In this document: one piece after another, positions 28,166 to 37,379 of the stretch
Layout of the letters: each line of letters starts with the position of its first letter
Position numbering within the stretch: the first letter of the stretch is position 1
DNA from: Symbiodinium natans
Taxonomy: Eukaryota > Sar > Dinophyceae > Suessiales > Symbiodiniaceae
Assembly (NCBI GenBank): GCA_905221605.1
Contig: CAJNDS010000036.1
Span: 62,001 to 126,000, forward strand
Direction of reading: 5' to 3'
Length of the DNA: 64,000 bases
Made by a program: the position numbers and the translations under genes
Notes under the pieces: model-generated
What the model saw: the letters and a program-made list of their open reading frames with translations, nothing else
The model's database searches: none
Told to the model about the DNA's origin: nothing

Positions 28166-28218
28166 GAGGTTTAGGGTTTGGGGGTTTTTAGGGTTTAGGG
28201 CTAAGGGCTTAGGGTTTA

Positions 28219-28413
28219 ACTTGGAAGTTCATGGGTAGATACATAGGTAGGGTTCTAAGTGCCCTTAAAAAGGTTACAGCCAGCTTTAAGTATAGTTACC
28301 CTACTTATAACCATACAAGTAGGGTTATAAGGTACCCTTAAGAAAGTCATAGCCAGCTTTAGTCATAGTCGCCCTACTTCTAACACGTGAAACTACCCAC
28401 GAACCGTTTGAGG
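28219..28413. repeat. P3 element with internal partial duplication
   Basis: Starts ACTTGGAAGTTCATGGG and ends ACTACCCACGAACCG. The inner block with CATAGCCAGCTTTA / ACAGCCAGCTTTAA is present twice (28,275-28,310 and 28,345-28,375). Confidence 0.6.
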
Positions 28414-28444
28414 GTTGGGGCTGCGGGCTGAGGGGGTTCTGGGC

Positions 28445-29300
28445 TTATGGAGGTCCCTGGACTAAACCCTAAACCCTAAACCCTAAACCCTAAACCCTGA
28501 ACCCTGAACCCTGAACCCTAAACCCTAAACCCAAACCCTGAACCGTTTAGGGCTTCACCGCATGCCTCCTCCACCACTGGGCAGGGGGGTAAATGCAAGC
28601 CAAGGTTCCCTAATACTTTCCACTACTCCCCACTACTCCCTGAGGCTCCCTAAGCTTCCTAAGGTTCCCTACAGGGTGGGGCCCCCTAGTTATAAGTAGA
28701 GTTTGTAAGGGCCCTAAATTGGGTTCTAAGGACCCTAAATTAGGTTATAAGTCCCTTAGCCACAGTTATTATAGTAAGGGGGCCCCACCCTTTAGGTACC
28801 TACCCCTCTTGAACCCTAAAAATAGAGGTAGATGAACCCATAGGGCAACCCTCCGCCCCGAACACTCTAAACCCTCGAAAGCCGCAAACCTGAAAGACTC
28901 AAGAGCCCTAAACCTGAAACCGTAACGCCTCAAACCTGAAAGTCTAAAAACCCACAAAACCCTAAAACCCTAAACAAAAACCAACAGCCTTAAACCTAGA
29001 GCCAGCGTTGACGGGGGAGATCACAGGATCCTATTCAGCTTCCTTTGTACCTCAGCCTTTTGTTGTTTTGATTGTTTTTTTGTTTCTATTTTTTGGGGGG
29101 TTAGGGTTTATTGCGGTCCTTATTGTACGGGAATCATATTTTGGGGGGTCTATATGAGGGGCCCCTGATTTTCGGATACCCACGTAAAGCATAGGAAGCC
29201 GTAAAAGACGAAAGCAACAGACCAAGTTTGCAGCTTAGTAGCAATGACCCTTACACATTCCTAAGTACTACGCACACGTGTAGGTGACTGCGGTACCGGG
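28445..29300. other. CCCTAAA units, then mixed sequence without a gene
   Basis: CCCTAAA/CCCTGAA units at 28,460-28,545. The stretch to 28,800 has several TATAAGT/AGGGCCC palindromic pieces. A 62-codon minus ORF at 28,769-28,957 is repeat-like. T-rich then mixed sequence to 29,300 shows nothing recognisable. Confidence 0.35.
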
Positions 29301-29319
29301 GAGAGACGAAACATCTCTA

Positions 29320-29495
29320 GCCCTAAACCCTAAACCCTAAACCCTAAACCCTAAACCCTAAATGCCTCCAACCCGCAATATGCTGTCTAGGAAGCCTTCG
29401 TCTCGGTGCCCTGTCTCAGCGCTTCGCCGGCCAGCGAAGCCATGGCTAAGACCTCGCAAGGACATAAAGGGTTTAGGGTTTAGGGGTTAGGGTTT
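29320..29495 (-). repeat. Inverted telomere-like repeats around exon block A3
   Basis: CCCTAAA x6 (29,322-29,362) and TTTAGGG units (29,468-29,498) enclose A3. On the minus strand A3 reads Val-Leu-Ala-Met-Ala-Ser-Leu-Ala-Gly-Glu-Ala-Leu-Arg after the acceptor TGTCCTTGCGAG/G. Compared with A1 and A2 the changes in the core fall at third codon positions. Confidence 0.55.
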
Positions 29496-29499
29496 AGGG

Positions 29500-29934
29500 A
29501 AAGCTCTTGTAGGCCTTGTAAGCTTAGAACCCACGGACAGTCTCCCCAAACCCCTAATAATCCTAAACCCTAAACCCGATATCCTAAACCCTAAACCCTA
29601 AACCCTAAACCCTACACCTCAAAACCCCGGACCCGAAGCCCTTCACGGCGGAGCACTTAACGGTTCATGGGTAGTCACAAGTACCCAAAGGGTCTATGTA
29701 CCGAGATAGAGGCTCAGGGTTCAGGGCTCAGGGCTAAGGGTTTATAGGGTTTAGGCCGTGGGTTTAGGGTTTAGGTAGTTATAATATATAGTTAGAGTTA
29801 TCAGTGCCCGAAAGGGGGTTATGCCTGCAAGCCCTGTTGACTTAGTAAGTTGGGCAGTAAGGTGGGCTATGGAGATTAGAATGGGTTTTTTAGGGGATGC
29901 TAGGTAGACTTACTAAGTCAAATGAGCTTCCCGG
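29500..29934. other. CCCTAAA array and unassigned sequence
   Basis: CCCTAAA variants at 29,550-29,625, a partial P3/P4 piece near 29,660-29,710 and TTTAGGG variants to 29,775. No gene. Confidence 0.35.
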
Positions 29935-30112
29935 TGTACGTATGTAGTATACACTTTCAGGGGTTGCTATGTAGTAGCTGTAGGGCCCGAGTATACACTG
30001 TATTGACACATGGACCCTTAGGGGTAGGGTTATAAGAACCCTCACAAAGGTGATCAGTTATAACCCTAGTTGCCCTATGTATAACCCGTTAACGACCCAT
30101 GAACCTCCAAGT
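29935..30112. repeat. P4 element followed by P3 half
   Basis: P4 at about 29,935-30,022 (GGGCCCGAGTATACACTG ... ACACATGGACCCTTAGGG), then a P3 right half ending GACCCATGAACCTCCAAGTA at 30,112. Confidence 0.55.
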
Positions 30113-30239
30113 ACGGGCCCTAAAACGTTTGGAAGCCCATGTAAAGCCCCCATCAAGGGCTTCATTCCTTAAGAACCCGGTGCGCAAAGGAAAGGAGCAC
30201 ATTCAGGGACGATGTAACTACCCCCTCCCCTCCACCCCC

Positions 30240-30368
30240 CAACTAAACCCTAAGCCCGAAACCCTAAACCCTAAACCCTCAACCCTGCTCCCTTAGGTCC
30301 CCCTGCGCCGGCGGTGGCTGGGCTCTTCGGACCGGGCGCCGCGGCCTGGCTCTTAGGACCGAGAGCAT
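30240..30368 (-). CDS. Ala/Pro-rich exon-like island
   Basis: After CCCTAAA units (30,242-30,287) a GC-rich block is open on the minus strand with a repeated Gly-Pro-Lys-Ser (Gly-Pro-Lys-Ser-Gln-Ala-Ala-Ala-Pro-Gly-Pro-Lys-Ser-Pro-Ala). Product unknown. Confidence 0.3.
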
Positions 30369-30590
30369 GCTTGGAGGTTCATGGTACTTGTTAACCAATG
30401 GGGTTTAGGGTTTCGGGTTGAGGGTTTAGGGTTCGGGGTTGAGGGTTTAGGGTTTAGGGGTGCTTGTTAACCAATAATAACTGTACTTAAAACCCACTTA
30501 TAAGCCCCTTAAGTGCCCCAATATGATTACAAGTACAGTTGTAAATACAGCTATAGCTGTGTAATAAGTACCATGAACCTACAATTGGGG
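30369..30590. repeat. P3 element split by a TTTAGGG insertion with 13-bp duplication
   Basis: CTTGTTAACCAAT is present at 30,387-30,399 and 30,463-30,475. Between the copies lie 63 bp made only of TTTAGGG-type units. The P3 arms (CTTGGAGGTTCATGGTA and TACCATGAACCTACAA) flank the whole. This is the clearest target-site duplication around a telomere-like block in the window. Confidence 0.8.
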
Positions 30591-30855
30591 CTTGCAAGCC
30601 TCAGGGTCTATGGCTGAGGGTTGGGATGGGGGCCCTCGTAGTTTAGGGTTTAGGGTTCGGGGTTTATGCAATCGGTCATGCGGACTGTCACGAAGCGAGA
30701 CACTTGGCGACTAAAAGGATTCCAATTCAGAATTAAGTGAGTCAGCCATCCCTTGCCTGTCTGCAGGCACGGCGATGGGCTAACCACAGCGCCACAAAAT
30801 TTGGCACGGGTTTAGGGTTTGGGGTTTAGGGTTTAGGGCTTAGGGCAACTACAAG

Positions 30856-30956
30856 TTGGGATGCTCTCCCCCCATATACTAACAGTCCTTCATGGGGATG
30901 ATCATCGGGGGTACTATAGCCCCATTACGGACTGGTAGTATAGGGGAACATCCCAA
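30856..30956. repeat. P1 palindromic element, copy 5
   Basis: 101 bp, TTGGGATGCTCTCCC to GGGGAACATCCCAA, with ACTAACAGTCCTTCATGGGG in the left arm. Preceded by TTTAGGG units and ACTACAAG, the same lead-in as copy 4. Confidence 0.78.
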
Positions 30957-31440
30957 GTTAAGGGTCTCCCATGAGGTTCATTAGGGCAAGACTAAACCGT
31001 TTCGGGTCACGGGCTGGGGGATTAGCATGTTTCAGGGATGAGCATGTCGGGTCTAGGGGCCAACGATCCCTAACTAAACCGGGCATTTGGGTTTAGGGCC
31101 TAAGCTTAAGGGCTCAGGGCTGAATATGTTTAAGCATTAGTGGAGGGTTCAAGGTTGTAGGGTTTTGGTGAAGGAGCATATAGGTCTTAGGGCTTCGGAT
31201 TTAGCAGTTGTAAGGGGTCACGATTGAGGGCCTTTTGGGCTTTGGGGACATGGGACTGTGAAGTTTTAGGCTAAACCTGCGACATACCCACAATTCTTGG
31301 CCCAAACCCTAAACCCTAAGCCATGCTAAACCCTCAACCCTCAAAACTTCCCCTAAACTATAAAAAAACCTTAAGGCCCTAAAGGCCCTAAACCCGGTTG
31401 GTTGGTGAACCCCACACCCTAAACCCGCTACGAATGTGGG
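30957..31440. other. No gene seen
   Basis: Degenerate telomere-like words and mixed sequence, with no frame or palindrome worth calling. Confidence 0.35.
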
Positions 31441-31523
31441 TTGGGAAAAACTAACAGTCCTTAAAACGGATTATAGTACCCCCTATTCTAATCCTTATTA
31501 GGGACAGCTCGTGCAAGTGGGAA
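31441..31523. repeat. P1 palindromic element, degraded copy 6
   Basis: TTGGG, ACTAACAGTCCTTAAAACGG and TAATCCTTATTAGGGACAG remain. The ends have diverged. Confidence 0.55.
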
Positions 31524-31559
31524 CAAAATGCAGGGGCTTAGGGTTCAGGTTTTTGGTCT

Positions 31560-31720
31560 ATTCCCCCCCCCTAATATTAACCCCCCCCCCCCCCCCCCCC
31601 CTACCCCCCCAATATTAAATTCCCCCCCCTAATGCTGTAACTCTAAGGGGGGGGGTTTCATGTTAGGGGGTAGGGGGGGGGTTTAATTTTGGGGGAAGGG
31701 ATTAAGTCCCCCCCCGAAGC
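31560..31720. repeat. C-tract/G-tract foldback with CCCCCCCTAAT words
   Basis: Runs of C with AATATTAA and TAATGCTGTAACTC, then runs of G with complementary words. A second related tract is at 32,113-32,225. Confidence 0.65.
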
Positions 31721-31734
31721 CCTCTCAACAGGCA

Positions 31735-32105
31735 ACCCGAAGCTCGGAATCTCAACCCCTGCTGCCACGGCGCCTCTGCGCGTGACGTCGTCCTGCACGC
31801 CCGCATGACAGGAAGTTGGGGGTTCAACCGAAGTTTTAACCCTACTTGGGAGTGGACCCTGGAGTATACTTTTTCGGTATAGTAGCTAGAATAGGAACCC
31901 AGAACCAAAAACAGTTAAAGGGTGTTATGATAAGGGAACCTACACCCAAAAAAAAAGGAAATAAGGTGAGCTTAGAATGCCACCGGGCTACCGGGCTACC
32001 AAGCCTAAGTGAGTGCCAACGCATTAGGAAGGGGCGGCCTCTTGCCCAGGCGCTCGCGCGCAGGAGCCTCTGACCCACCATCCGCCCTGGGCAGAGCTTG
32101 CATGC
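31735..32105 (-). CDS. Two weak exon-like stretches
   Basis: Minus-strand frames at 31,735-31,830 (Leu-Pro-Val-Met-Arg-Ala-Cys-Arg-Thr-Thr-Ser-Arg-Ala-Glu) and 31,965-32,105 (Leu-Cys-Pro-Gly-Arg-Met-Val-Gly-Gln-Arg-Leu-Leu-Arg-Ala) are GC-rich and open; a P6-like repeat lies between them. No product recognised. Confidence 0.22.
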
Positions 32106-32224
32106 ACTCAGAGGTTCTAATCCCCTCCCCCTTTTATCAAACCTCCCCCTACCCCCCAAAAATTGAATTCCCCCCCTAATACTGCAATAGACCCCCAGAG
32201 GGTTAGGGGGAAGGGATGATAAGG

Positions 32225-32870
32225 TTACAAGGATATAAACCCTAAGCCCTAAACCCTAAACCCTTAGATGCCAGAAGGTTATTAGGTTACAGGGTTATAG
32301 TAAGCCCCCCCGCCTCCGCCCAAGTGCTGATGATAAATGGCATGCTGGCCATGAATATGGGTAGCTTGGGTGTCTAGGTATGGTTCGAGGGCTGTACCCT
32401 ACCGACCCCCCCCCCCCCCCCAACTATGCCCCACCACATAGCCCCCTAAACCCTCATCCTAAAAGCGTAACCGGCAATTCCAGCAGCTTTATGTAGCTCC
32501 TCCAAAACCACTGGCAGGTCTTTGCTTGACCTGGGTTTAGGGCCTACCCGGGACTTCATCTACCTACAGTGGACTGGGCTATACCTACTAGATGAGGAGT
32601 TATTCCTACTAAGCTAAACCCTAAACCCGAATTAAACCCTAAACCCTAAACCCTCAACCCTAAACCCTCAACCCTAAACCCAAAGCCCTAAACCGTCACC
32701 ACTCCCAAGCTCCTGGTTGATGGGGTTACAGGGTAGGGTTTTGGATTTTGGTGCCCTTTTTTGAAGGAATGGGACCATGGAGTAAGAGCCCCTGACAAGG
32801 GAATCCTTGCTGAAAAGACTGCCGAGTAACCCAAAGACTCTCAAAATCTCCAAGCCCCTCGAGACCCAGT
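32225..32870. other. Telomere-like mosaic, no clear gene
   Basis: CCCTAAA units at 32,237-32,265 and 32,615-32,690, a C run at 32,407-32,421 and mixed sequence. The lower part of a 125-codon minus ORF (32,674-33,051) lies here but has no recognisable domain. Confidence 0.35.
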
Positions 32871-32879
32871 GTAAATCCT

Positions 32880-33185
32880 TCACCATTGGAGCAGCACCAG
32901 AATCAGCATTATGATTGCCACCACCCGGCCGCGACGACGGGGGTTTTGGAGCGTTCTTGCCATTCCCAGTGGCCTCGATGCCTGCCAATAGCAGTAGCTG
33001 CCATAACGATGAGGGCTGCAAAAGCAGAAGGAACGACGTAACTGGCAGCAACTGCAGCTCGGACCGGACTCACCAGTATTGTCAGTTGGCCACCTTCTCC
33101 CGCACGCCTTTGCCAGGACGATGGTGGCCTCTTCCAAACCTCTCGCCCGTCTAAGCCGTAGTGTTGAGTGATTTGACCCACGGTG
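32880..33185 (-). CDS. Exon-like ORF with a hydrophobic stretch
   Basis: One of three overlapping minus frames reads Arg-Ala-Ala-Val-Ala-Ala-Ser-Tyr-Val-Val-Pro-Ser-Ala-Phe-Ala-Ala-Leu-Ile-Val-Met, a possible membrane segment, after Trp-Gln-Arg-Arg-Ala-Gly-Glu-Gly-Gly. It is followed on the right by CCCCAAA/CCCTAAA repeats (33,193-33,240). Frame choice is uncertain. Confidence 0.25.
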   Translation of the reverse strand, partial: HRGSNHSTLRLRRARGLEEATIVLAKACGRRWPTDNTGESGPSCSCCQLRRSFCFCSPHRYGSYCYWQASRPLGMARTLQNPRRRGRVVAIIMLILVLLQW

Positions 33186-33489
33186 TTTCCCCAAAACCCA
33201 AACCCCAAACCCCAAACCCTAAACCCCAAACCCTAAACCCGAAAAACAAACCTCAGAGGAGCCGAAGGGTACCACTGAGTAAACATCCTGAACCTGTGGT
33301 CCCTTAACCCTAAACCCCTAAACCTTCGACCCCTAAACCCAGAGACCCTAAACCCCGAAACCCCTGTACCCTCAACCCCTAAACCCCGAAACCACAGCCC
33401 AGCCCCCAGCCTGAGCACTAAACAGCAGCCGCAAGCCCTAAGAGTCCCCCCATATTGTTATACACTCGGGCCCAAAAAGTCCCGATATT

Positions 33490-34140
33490 GGAGGTACGTT
33501 AAGGCCCAAGCATTCCTAAACCCTAAACCCTAAACCCTAAACCCTAAACCCTAAACCCTAAACCCCAAACCCTAACCCTAAACCCTAAACCCTTAGGGAA
33601 GCGGCTGCATTGGGCCCCTCTGAGGCACCCAGCACTGACAGAGTGAACACCTCGAAGGGTCTTGGAGCTTTAGGGTTTTAGGGTTTAGGGCTTTAGGATC
33701 TTCAGAGTTTTAAGACATTAGGTTTTCAGGGCTTTACAGCAGGGCTTTTAAGAATTTGGGGTTCTAGGGTTTTCATGCGGCCTTTTAGGGTTTTTGGTTT
33801 TCTTGAATTTGGGGTTTTAGGCTTGAAGGACTTTAGGGTTCTAGGGAATTAGGCTTTCAGGGTTGTAGGGCTATTAGGAGTTTTGGGTTGTAGGGGTTAG
33901 GGGTTTTCGGGTTTCCGGGTTTCCGGGTTTAGGGTTTTACGGTGTTCGGATTCTTGGAGTTCTAGGGCTTTTCGGGTTTAGGGTTTGAGGATTTGAGGGT
34001 TTATGGTTCTGGGTTTAGGGCTTTTAGAGTGTTGTGTTTGCAAGGTTTTAGGGGTCTAGGTTTTTGTGTTTTAGGGTTCAGGGTTTCGAGACTATGGATT
34101 AGGTTACTTTTGTATTGAATCACTATGTTGGTTCTACTAT
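33490..34140. repeat. CCCTAAA array and degenerate TTTAGGG sequence
   Basis: CCCTAAA x10 at 33,510-33,592 appears to interrupt a P4-like sequence (33,447-33,509 and CCCTTAGGG after the array). From 33,670 to 34,080 almost every word is a degraded GGGTTTAGG / GGGTTTTAGG. No gene. Confidence 0.5.
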
Positions 34141-34176
34141 TGCTCATGTGCGTATATATATATATATATAGAGACC

Positions 34177-36365
34177 GGGACGCTGTGGGAGTGCACTTTT
34201 TTCTATTTGTTTAAAGATATTTCAAAAACACTCTCACAGCGCAGCCGTATTTTATATAAACAAAATCACGAGTCATGCACAAAATGCAGCATACAAGTGC
34301 GCCAACACAAAGCAGCGATACGGTGTATGTCCTGTCCCCGTTTTCAAAATACATGGGCCAACCTTATTGGAATCCTAGAAACAACAATAGGAATCCTCTA
34401 CTTATATCCGTAGGAACCCTATTTTCAATTACTCGGAGCCGTAACGTCAATAGGACGCCTCTTGAAATGAATTGGAGGCCCCTCACAAAAAGATGAGAAT
34501 CCTCGTAGAATTAATAGGAATCCTATTAAACTGAAGAGGAGCCCTACTACAATTAATACGAACCAATCGGACTCCTATAAAACATAAGGCGAACCCTTAG
34601 AAATACTAAAATGAACATGAGCCTAAACCAATAGGAACCCCTTTAAAGTGAATGAGATCCCTATTAAAATTAATACGAATCCCATTAACATGAACAAGAA
34701 TCTGATGAAAATTGATAGGAATCTTATTACATGAGTAGGAGCCTTATTAAAATAATTCGGATCCTCTATTGAATTATCGGAACCAGATAACAGTTACTAG
34801 GACGGAAGCCTATTAAAATGAATAGGAACCCTTGACAAATCAAAAAGAACCCGGGTTACAATTCACATGAATCCTATTAAAACGAGAAGGAATCTTACTA
34901 AAATGAATAGGAACCAATAGGCCTGCAAAACAATAGAATCCTTGTACAAGAACAAATAGGAACCCTACTAAACTAATAATTATGAGCCTAATCCTTAAAA
35001 TTAATTAAACCCCATTGCGAATCCCAGTAACATGAATAAGAACCCTGCTTAGATTGATAGGAACCTTATTACATTGGTAGGAGCCTTAGGGCGTGATGTC
35101 TTAAAATATGTTGCTAAGGTACGGTGTTTAGTATAGATATTAGGTTTTGCTTATTGGGGGATGATTGCTTGATACATCCTAGCTAAGGTATAGTTTTTAG
35201 GACAGATGTCATGCTTTGCGTATTGGGGCGTGATTGATTATATGGAGGTTTTGGTACTCTCTCGAGATTTTGCAGGATTCGAGTTTGTTTTTTGGTACCT
35301 CCTCGAGAAATGGTGGCTGGGAGAGAGCCTCAGATCACGAAATTCATGGAAAACATTCGTTCTACCAATGTTGTTGAAAGATGGAGCCGAAAAACATTGG
35401 TAAAACCGACGTTTTCCAAAAATCCATGATTTTCAAACATTGTGGCCGCGAGCACGAAATTCATGGATAACATTGGTTTTTACCAATTTTTTGAAGGATG
35501 GAGCCAAAAAAACGTCGGTAATGCCAACGTTTTCCAAAAAACCCATGCTTTTCAAACCATCTGGCTGGGAGCACGAAATTCATGGATAATATATCAACGT
35601 TGTTTAAATTTGTGCAAAGCAGGACCTAGAGAGAATCTTTCATCGCCCACCAGATGAGAGAAACACAGAATGCCATGTGCTTGATTGTCCAGGTTAGTGC
35701 TTTTGTCACGTACAAAAGGGCACTCAGAAATATAAAACACACACAAAACACAATACCAAAAACAACTGTACAAAAAAAACGTACGAAAATGAAATAACAC
35801 CTAAAAGCCTAAAGAAAAAACCCAAAAAACACCCTTCAGAAGACACCGAAAAACCGTACAAAAGAAAATGGTACAGCAAAATCTCCAATAATACACAAAA
35901 GTCCTCGAAAAACCAAAAAAACCAAAAAAACCAAAAAAACCAAAAAAACCAAAAAAACCAAAAAACCAAAAAAACCAAAAAAACCAAAAAAACCAAAAAA
36001 ACCAATCCTGAGAGACTCTTCCCAGGGGGTCCGGCTCCCCAACAGAGTCCCTCAGGATTGGTTTTTTTGGTTTTTTTGGTTTTTTTGGTTCTCTTGCACA
36101 AGAATCCCCCCCCCAAAAAAAAAACAAGAAAAACCAATCCTGAGAGACTCTTCCCAGGGGGTCCGGCTCCCCAACAGAGTCCCTCAGGATTGTTTTATTT
36201 ATTATTTTTTAGTTTTTTTGGTTTTCTTGTTTCTTTTTCATTATTTTTGTTTTTGTAGGGATTTTGTGTGTGTTTTTGCTTGTTGCAAGTTTTTCGTGTG
36301 TTTTTATAGTTTTTTAAAAGTTTTGCGTGTTTTTTTGTGGAAGAAGTGCACTCCCACAGCGTCCC
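34177..36365. mobile_element. 2.2-kb element with perfect 22-bp terminal inverted repeats
   Basis: The left end starts GGGACGCTGTGGGAGTGC (34,177) and the right end is its exact 22-bp complement (36,344-36,365). TATATATAGA-type sequence lies just outside both ends and may extend the inverted repeat. The inside has no transposase: it is AT-rich, with a 30-bp-type degenerate repeat around AATAGGAACCC (about 34,360-35,080), a larger repeat with CCAACGTTTTCCAAAAA and GAAATTCATGGATAA (35,330-35,600), and an AAAAAACC simple repeat (35,910-36,005). A non-autonomous DNA element is the best reading. Confidence 0.8.
36002..36192 (+). repeat. Two copies of a 60-bp element inside the TIR element
   Basis: 36,002-36,061 and 36,134-36,192 are near-identical direct copies starting CCAATCCTGAGAGACTC and ending CCCTCAGGATTGG. 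Each copy has 11-bp inverted ends and lies between A-rich and T-rich runs. A nested short inverted-repeat element or local duplication. Confidence 0.75.
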
Positions 36366-36574
36366 ATTTTCTATATATACATATCTACATATACATTTAT
36401 GCATCTGGGTTTAAGGCTTTAGGGTGTGAAGACCTTTCAGGAAATCCCTAAACCCACCCCCCACCCCTCCCCCCCCCCCCTGCCACCCCTAAAATTTAGC
36501 CTAAACCCTAAAGCAAGGGCTCTCCAGGATTAGGGTTTAGGGGGGTTCAGGGTGTGGGAAAGCCTGCCGCCTAA

Positions 36575-36690
36575 GCCCTTAATCCTCAACGGCCGCCTCC
36601 TCCCAGCCAGCGGGGGGCTTGGCCGGCAGTGCGGGGCGCGTCTGCGGGATGTTGCCGACGCTCTGGCCTGTTGGCCAGAGGGTATTTACG
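36575..36690 (-). CDS. Exon-like island
   Basis: The minus strand reads Leu-Trp-Pro-Thr-Gly-Gln-Ser-Val-Gly-Asn-Ile-Pro-Gln-Thr-Arg-Pro-Ala-Leu, then Ala-Gly-Trp-Glu-Glu-Ala-Ala-Val-Glu-Asp. GC-rich and distinct from neighbours. The ATG upstream lies in repeat-like sequence, so an internal exon is likelier. Confidence 0.35.
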
Positions 36691-36779
36691 GAGTCCCGAC
36701 AAAACCCTGAGTTGTAGCATTTGTGCAATGGGATCTCTATTCCAAGTACGAATATGGAAATGAAAAAGACCACGAAACC

Positions 36780-37125
36780 TATTTAGAGACCTATTAAACC
36801 CTAACCCTAAACCCTAGACCACTAAGAACCTAAACCCTAAACCCCAAGCCGCAGACCCTAAACCTTCCGCCGCAGGGAACCCTTTCTTCCCTGTCCGTGC
36901 TGGACTTGCCAAACTCCAGACTTCAAAAGAAAAAGGGCCCTCTTCAAAGATAACTTTTGGGGTAGGGTTTAGGGTTGAGGTTCTGTTCTTCTTTTTTATA
37001 GGGGTTTAGGGTAGGTAAATTGTAGTTTGTGAAGAGAGCTATATGGGTAATGTAAGGGACAAACTGGAAAAACAAAACAACTGAGGCTCCTGTGAGAGTA
37101 CGTTGCGAGTTTTTTCGGGGATACC
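36780..37125. other. CCCTAAA units and mixed sequence, no gene
   Basis: CCCTAAA variants at 36,795-36,865, then mixed sequence with TTTAGGG remnants. Nothing supported. Confidence 0.35.
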
Positions 37126-37224
37126 TTGGGATGTTCCCTTATACTAACAGTCCTTAATAGGGACTATAGTACCCACTCTTATTATCCCAAATCTGGCTGT
37201 TAGCATAATGGGGATCGCCCCGGG
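37126..37224. repeat. P1 palindromic element, copy 7
   Basis: 99 bp, TTGGGATGTTCCCTTATAC to GGGGATCGCCCCGG, with ACTAACAGTCCTTAATAGGG in the left arm. Confidence 0.72.
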
Positions 37225-37379
37225 ATATCTGTTTTAGGGAGGCCTTGCGCGCGTCGTCGCACGCTTTGGCGCCAGCTCAAAAGAAGGGTTCTTAACCGCA
37301 CGTGCTATTCGATGGTAGTGTTCGTGAGGGTTAACCCTTGCGGTGTGGTCCGGCTTAAGGTGAGGGAAATGCCTGGCAG

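Noticed and set aside
30749-30778. A 30-nt GTGAGT...CTGCAG intron
   Set aside because: The borders look good, but 30 nt is very short and no coding frame is restored on both sides.
35724-36137. Phe/Leu/Trp-rich ORFs resembling membrane proteins
   Set aside because: They come from the AAAAAACC simple repeat inside the TIR element and have no non-repeat core.
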